This document shows, piece by piece, positions 32,442-37,028 of a stretch of 37,028 nt of DNA. The stretch is from Bacteroidia bacterium. GTDB lineage: Bacteria > Bacteroidota > Bacteroidia > CAILMK01 > JBBDIG01. Numbering within the stretch: position 1 is the stretch's first letter; each line of letters begins with the position of its first letter. Where the stretch lies: positions 1 through 37,028 of the forward strand of contig JBBDIG010000018.1 of assembly GCA_040880525.1 (NCBI GenBank), given 5' to 3'. A program made the position numbers and the translations under genes. The notes beneath the pieces were generated by a model. That model saw only the letters and a program-made list of their open reading frames with translations. It made no database searches and was not told the DNA's origin.

Positions 32442-34277
32442 CTATGCCTCGAAAATTGAAGTGGTGTCGAACTGCCTGGATATGATATATTCTTCCACCT
32501 GGCTTTCCAGCACATCAAGCGGCATGGGGCCATTTCTGGTCAATATTTCATGGAATTCTCTGATGTCGAACTCGTTTCCAAGTTTGACACGAGCGCGCTG
32601 CCGCAACTCCATGATCTTCATCATACCGGCTTTTTCCATGGCTGCTTCGCCCGGAACCGACATTATTCTTATCACATCCTGCTCCACTGCCGGGACCGGA
32701 ATTCCGGTTGTTTTGGCCAGATACTTTATGGCCTCCGACTTCGTCCAGCCCTTCGAATGAATTCCTGCATCCGTCACCATCAGAGCAGTGTAATACAACT
32801 CCATCTGAAGTCGTCCGAGATTGTCAAATGGATTCCGGAAAAAGTTATGTTCATGCGCCAGTTGGGTAGAATACAGCGCATATCCCTGTGTATAGGCAGA
32901 AAAAGGAATTACCTTCCGGAAAGTCGGCATTTTTTCAGGTTTGGAATGCTCCGACAGCAGGTAGTGCTTGCCCGGCTTCCCTTCTGCTACGGCAACTGCC
33001 CTCCATCCAAAGTAAGCGAATCTTGCTGAAGGATCTACAGACAACGCAGCAGGAGCGGTATCTGTAGCAGGCAGATAGCTATGTAAATGGGAATTAATTC
33101 TATTGCCTCTCATCATTCTGATATCAATATCCTCAGCGGGTCTTGAAAAGAATAGATCATAGAAAGCAGTATCCGCCTCACACAATGCTTCTTCTATCTT
33201 GCAGCGCAATTGATATTCTCCATTGCTCTGTGTACTCTTGGTGGATTCCTCAATGCTCAAAAGATACATTTGCTGCCCTACATTTTTGAATTCATAGTTC
33301 AGGCTATCTAAAATTGTATGCATTTCAGTCAGGATACGATCCACCTCATTTTGTCCTTTTGAGTATACTTCATCAGGAGTATAGTTGGCAGTAGTATTAC
33401 GGGCCAGGGAATAAGCATAAAATGCTTCTCCGTTCGGAAGCTGAGAAACACCTGCCGCGTCAGAAGCTTCAGTCAATACGCTCTGACAAAATGCAATGAG
33501 TTTTTCGTATGCAGGATATACACTACACCGGATTTCCTGCTCTGCTTGCCGACATAGATTGCCGGCCTCTTCAGGGTTCATTCCTGGTAACGCATTGATT
33601 TTAACACAAAAGTGCGTGTAGAGAATGTTCTCTTCCGGTGATACAGCGGTAAAGGCCCGCATTTCATCCAGAACTGATTCCAGAAGAAAACGCGGTGGCG
33701 TCATACCTTTTGCCTTCCTTAATTGCAGACCTGTCAGCACTTGCTCGAATTTCGCGTCAAACTTTTTGAGGCGCGCGATATAGCGGTCGGCATCTTTTGC
33801 TGAATTAAGCTCATGCGCACTTACCATGAATGCCGGCAACTCGCGCTGGACTCCATTAACGGGATTCAGCGGATAACTGTGCAGCAGGAAACGCTCTCCC
33901 TTAATATTAGTGGACAGCAGCCATTCCAGAATTTCTCCTGATAGTTTATGCTCGCTACTGATATTCTCCTGATTATAAGCCGCCAGTATTTGCAGGTCCT
34001 TCCGGGCCTTTTGCACATGCTCCCGCTGCGAAGCAATGGATTCATCCGTGAGATCATCCTTATAAAAGGAAAGGCCAAATTGATCCAACCAGTTAATCTG
34101 GCTGAGAAATTCGGGGTCTGATAGCGCCTGCTCCAAAACTACACGCTCATAAAACAAGTGGATGTTGAAAGGCCGGAACCAAACAAGATTCACCGCCCAG
34201 ATGCTCCCGGTCGCCATCACTAACAGCACCAGAGACAAAATAAGCGTCCGTACTTTAATAAAATGCAGATTGATCAT
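32442..34277 (-). CDS. DUF885-family protein with degraded metallopeptidase motif
   Basis: The 611-residue protein has an N-terminal membrane anchor (TLILSLVLLVMATGSIWAV) and the DUF885 fold. PNGEAFYAYSLARNTTANYTPDEVY (281-305), YTQGYALYSTQLAHEHNFF (462-480), MVTDAGIHSKGWTKSEAIKYL (500-520) and LRQRARVKLGNEFDIREFHEILTRNGPMPL (558-587) all match the family. The usual metal motif HExxPGHH reads AEGKPGKH at 431-438: the first His and the His after Gly are lost. The EGW of the family also reads QGY. It may be a non-catalytic relative or have altered chemistry. It is probably co-transcribed with the AstE-like hydrolase gene downstream. Confidence 0.82.
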   Translation of the reverse strand: MINLHFIKVRTLILSLVLLVMATGSIWAVNLVWFRPFNIHLFYERVVLEQALSDPEFLSQINWLDQFGLSFYKDDLTDESIASQREHVQKARKDLQILAAYNQENISSEHKLSGEILEWLLSTNIKGERFLLHSYPLNPVNGVQRELPAFMVSAHELNSAKDADRYIARLKKFDAKFEQVLTGLQLRKAKGMTPPRFLLESVLDEMRAFTAVSPEENILYTHFCVKINALPGMNPEEAGNLCRQAEQEIRCSVYPAYEKLIAFCQSVLTEASDAAGVSQLPNGEAFYAYSLARNTTANYTPDEVYSKGQNEVDRILTEMHTILDSLNYEFKNVGQQMYLLSIEESTKSTQSNGEYQLRCKIEEALCEADTAFYDLFFSRPAEDIDIRMMRGNRINSHLHSYLPATDTAPAALSVDPSARFAYFGWRAVAVAEGKPGKHYLLSEHSKPEKMPTFRKVIPFSAYTQGYALYSTQLAHEHNFFRNPFDNLGRLQMELYYTALMVTDAGIHSKGWTKSEAIKYLAKTTGIPVPAVEQDVIRIMSVPGEAAMEKAGMMKIMELRQRARVKLGNEFDIREFHEILTRNGPMPLDVLESQVEEYIISRQFDTTSIFEA

Positions 34278-35209
34278 AACTGTGTAAATTTTCTTCCAAG
34301 TGGTAAACTCGATTTTTGAAACTACCTACAGTTGTTAGTCATAAGCATTAATACTTATACAAATGCATACGTATTTCATTTGTTCATAAGTATTTCATGG
34401 TATACGCAAAGATTGCTAAATGCCTTTCTCGCGTAAACCAGTTTCAAAATATTTGGGAAAATTCTACACTGTGATTGGGGACTAATCGAAAAAACAAAAG
34501 ACCTTTCACCGCCAAGCTTAGATGATCAGGTGGCTATTTTTGCCAGGAATAATCGGAAATCAAGCACTGACCTATCACTTCTATATTTTGTTAGATTTAT
34601 GAGAGCAAAGATATAATATAAATATCTTAAGGAAGCATTAAATAGTTTAAACCACGTGCCTTTATATGGCTGTTGTCTTTTAAATCGCTTAATAACAGAT
34701 ATTTGCCTAAATTATTCAAATATACTTTTCGCCATAGATTTAGTCGTAAGATATTATGACAAATTGACCATGCAAGACAGTGGGGTTGATAAAGGAGCAC
34801 TGGAGACTCTAATATCGCTCTTCTGAGAATGAATCTGTTGACATCTACAGATGCTCTGTTGCTTATGTCTGCCTCAACAAAATGAAAGGTAGAAAGCCGA
34901 AAATTCCGATAGACATCGGAGGCTGCTCACAGAAAAACAGGACCGAATCCGATTAATTTCGAAAGCAGCCGGACTTTTTCTCTGGATCGCTGAAAAACAA
35001 ATGAAAGATCAGCTTCTTATGGTTTCTCGAACCAATTTCAACAGGGGCTTGTTGGTAATGGGTCAGAGACGTTAGAAAAACGGGGAGAGTTGTGGCTTTG
35101 AGGGCTATAGCTTCGCTAATGTTTCAATGCCTTTTTGCCTAAACCATTTATTGGGCATATTTTTACATTTTTTCAATCAATCAATTTCAATCTCTAAAAA
35201 TTTAAAGAA
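34278..35209. other. long intergenic stretch with a large hairpin; no gene supported
   Basis: About 930 bp lie between divergent genes. Only short open frames are present. A 16-bp inverted repeat sits at 34350-34394. A GGCTGCT/AGCAGCC pair near 34920-34970 encloses about 35 bases and may be another weak hairpin. The stretch may contain worn-out mobile DNA, but nothing can be named. Confidence 0.4.
34350..34394. promoter_or_regulatory. large inverted repeat upstream of the DUF885-family gene
   Basis: AATACTTAT plus ACAAATG pairs with CATTTGT plus ATAAGTATT, a 16-bp stem interrupted only by a two-base bulge, with an 11-base loop. It lies 73-117 bases before the start codon of the DUF885-family gene. 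Position and AT-rich symmetry suit a repressor site or a leader-RNA structure. Confidence 0.6.
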
Positions 35210-37028
35210 ATGATAGAACTATACAAGATGTTCTTACGAATTGGGTTGTTGTCTATTTTGACGTTCACATTTTTCGTCAATATTATTCAGGCACAAACTT
35301 ATACGTTTACAAGTGCCGGGGCTACTGGCAGAGAAGGCCCGACTCAGTCTGAAGTTAATACCGAGTACACGAATACACCATTAGATGGGAAAGTAACAGT
35401 TACTAATGGAATTCAAAAGTGGTCTGTTCCAGCAACAGGCCTGTATGAGATTGAAGTTTATGGAGCTGAAGGAGGTGGCCCGGCTGGTGGTTTGGGCGCT
35501 TATATGAAAGGCACTTTTAGTTTAACTCAAGGGGATTCACTTCAAATCTTGGTAGGTCAGGAAGGTGAAGTCGGAGGATCTCGCTTGTTAACCGGAGGAG
35601 GAGGTGGAGGAACTTTTGTTGTTGATGACAACAACAATCCACTCATTATTGCTGGTGGCGGTGGTGGTGGTGCAGCCATGTTGCCACAACGACATGGAAC
35701 TGCCTCCGCAATAGCAAATGATGGTCAATGTCCTGTTGGGGGAGCGGCTGACAATTGCGATTACAACGGAACCGGGGGAGCTACAAATGAAACATATTCA
35801 CCTGGTGGTGCTTATAGCACTGATGGAGGTACCTCAGGAAGAAGGGGTACTGGTGGTGCTGGTTTCTACTCTGATGGTGAAATTGGACAATCTGTTGCTT
35901 TTTCAGGTTCCGCTCCATCCTCATTTTTGAATGGCGGAGAAGGATCAGATGGTGCACACGCTGATGGTGGATTTGGTGGCGGTGGCGGTGCTTATGAATC
36001 TGGCTATGATGGCGGTGCCGGTGGCGGAGGCTATTCCGGTGGCGGAGGAGCAACCGATCGAAATAATAACTCCGATCAAGTAGGTGGAGGTGGCGGCTCT
36101 TTCAATGCGGGCTCTGATATAGATAGTAGTTCCGGTGTTAAAAGCGGTCACGGCTTGGTTATTATTACCCCCTTATCCACAGGAGCCACCAATGATGTAG
36201 GAGTTGTTTCAATTGACTCCCCTAATGTATATTGTCCTGGAACACACAATGTAGTTGCAACCGTTCAGAACTTCGGCATCAATCAAATTGACAGCGTTAC
36301 ATTGAATTGGAGCGTTGATGGTGTTGCACAAACTTCTGTAAAGTATATAGGTACACTTGATACATTTGGTGGTACAGGTAGTCCGACAGTTCAGGTTACA
36401 CTAGGCAGTTTCAATTTCAGCACTAACGCTCCTTACGACATCGATGTGTGGACTACCATGCCGAATGGTGTAGCAGATACGGTTCCTGCAAATGATCTGG
36501 CAGAGGCTACCAAGCAATCCAGCCTTCCTCCGCCAACCGGTCTGAGGGCATCGGTAGTCAATGCAACTGATGCTGTACTAAAATGGAATGGAGGCTCTAC
36601 GACCAATTCATGGTTATATTCGAATGTAACTTTTGGTAATTCTCCAACGAACCCCGGTACCAGTGTATCAGTAGATTCAGCGGAAATTACCTCACTTTCA
36701 CCCACTACTACTTATGACTTTTATGTGCGTGAAGTATGCCCCACTGGAGATACTTCGGCATGGGCCGGACCATTTACCTACAGGACACCCTGCAGCTCAA
36801 TTCTGAATGGAGATTATACGATTGATCCCGGACAATCTGTATCTCCAACCAATTTTGTGAGTATTGCTGATGCGGTGGACGCCTTGGATGAATGTGGCAT
36901 TAACGCACCGGTTACTTTCAGGATTGCTTCCGGCACTTACAATGAACAGCTTGAACTGGAAGAAATTGCTGGCGCTTCGGCCACCAACACCATTCGGTTT
37001 GTGGGGCCACAAACAGGAACGGCTGAGA
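35210..37028 (+). CDS. large secreted glycine-rich multidomain protein (3' part outside the window)
   Basis: The frame stays open from the ATG at 35210 to the end of the window (606 codons), so the C-terminus is not seen. A signal peptide (LLSILTFTFFVNIIQAQ) leads into a glycine-rich receptor-like domain (~50-320) with many GGGG runs and VEVYGAEGGG-type strands. A CARDB-like beta domain follows (~330-425, DVGVVSIDSPNVYCPGTHNV), then a fibronectin-III-like domain (~435-525, PPTGLRASVVNATDAVLKW) and the start of a further repeat with SIADAVDALDECGI and VTFRIASGTYNEQL, as in beta-helix proteins. This architecture is typical of T9SS-exported adhesins or surface fibres. A sorting domain is expected downstream. 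Confidence 0.85.
   Translation, partial: MIELYKMFLRIGLLSILTFTFFVNIIQAQTYTFTSAGATGREGPTQSEVNTEYTNTPLDGKVTVTNGIQKWSVPATGLYEIEVYGAEGGGPAGGLGAYMKGTFSLTQGDSLQILVGQEGEVGGSRLLTGGGGGGTFVVDDNNNPLIIAGGGGGGAAMLPQRHGTASAIANDGQCPVGGAADNCDYNGTGGATNETYSPGGAYSTDGGTSGRRGTGGAGFYSDGEIGQSVAFSGSAPSSFLNGGEGSDGAHADGGFGGGGGAYESGYDGGAGGGGYSGGGGATDRNNNSDQVGGGGGSFNAGSDIDSSSGVKSGHGLVIITPLSTGATNDVGVVSIDSPNVYCPGTHNVVATVQNFGINQIDSVTLNWSVDGVAQTSVKYIGTLDTFGGTGSPTVQVTLGSFNFSTNAPYDIDVWTTMPNGVADTVPANDLAEATKQSSLPPPTGLRASVVNATDAVLKWNGGSTTNSWLYSNVTFGNSPTNPGTSVSVDSAEITSLSPTTTYDFYVREVCPTGDTSAWAGPFTYRTPCSSILNGDYTIDPGQSVSPTNFVSIADAVDALDECGINAPVTFRIASGTYNEQLELEEIAGASATNTIRFVGPQTGTAE

Noticed and set aside
34860-34980. possible transposase fragment (MKGRKPKIPID-like frame) in the long gap
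   Set aside because: The frame is too short, lacks catalytic motifs and stops early; nothing specific supports a transposase.
35781-36053. His- and Gln-rich antisense frame in the glycine-rich gene
   Set aside because: It is produced by reading GGT/GGC-rich Gly codons backwards; the sense gene has a signal peptide and recognisable domains.

Overview
The window most likely comes from a member of the Bacteroidota; I cannot place it below phylum. The evidence is two secreted proteins with C-terminal modules of the type IX secretion (T9SS) sorting kind, several lipoproteins with short lipoboxes, GldJ/GldK-like SUMF1-fold lipoproteins, TAnnTTTG-type -7 promoter boxes, DUF6922/AbiEii-type and DUF2281/PIN toxin-antitoxin pairs, and interspersed repeats of a kind common in that phylum. 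No rRNA, tRNA, CRISPR array or complete insertion sequence was seen.

Layout. 1-4.2 kb: a membrane LtaS/MdoB-like sulfatase-fold protein, then a type II restriction-modification pair on the minus strand. 4.2-8.3 kb: the ruins of a nucleotidyltransferase toxin-antitoxin pair, a surface-lipoprotein candidate with a strong terminator, and an OmpR-type response regulator followed by its histidine kinase. 8.4-13.7 kb (minus strand): mutS, with three accessory modules stacked behind its 3' end: a RelE/ParE-like toxin-antitoxin pair, an orphan PD-(D/E)XK-like protein, and an intact DUF6922/AbiEii pair. Copies of the mutS 3' end separate the modules. 13.7-20 kb: an island of three tandem SUMF1-domain lipoproteins (the third frameshifted), flanked by two divergently oriented VapBC-type pairs (the left toxin frameshifted) and three copies of a roughly 125-bp interspersed repeat. 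20-21.1 kb: an intact Uma2-family gene and a neighbouring copy with an internal deletion.

21.5-37 kb is calmer: a stand-alone kinase-fold-like protein, a LuxR-type regulator, TatA, a lipoprotein coupled to a T9SS-exported phospholipase D-like protein, a TIGR03790-type secreted protein, a Tat-exported class V aminotransferase, an AstE/AspA-type zinc hydrolase in a probable operon with a DUF885 protein whose metal motif is degraded, and the 5' part of a large glycine-rich secreted protein that runs off the window.

The main theme is accumulation and decay of small selfish or defence modules at preferred sites. The clearest site is the 3' end of mutS, where partial gene-end copies act as scars between successive cargo modules. 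Toxins and nucleases appear in several states of decay (frameshift, internal deletion, lost catalytic residue) beside intact relatives. The second half centres on envelope export, with both Tat and T9SS represented. All family assignments come from reading motifs by eye; no database search was run.
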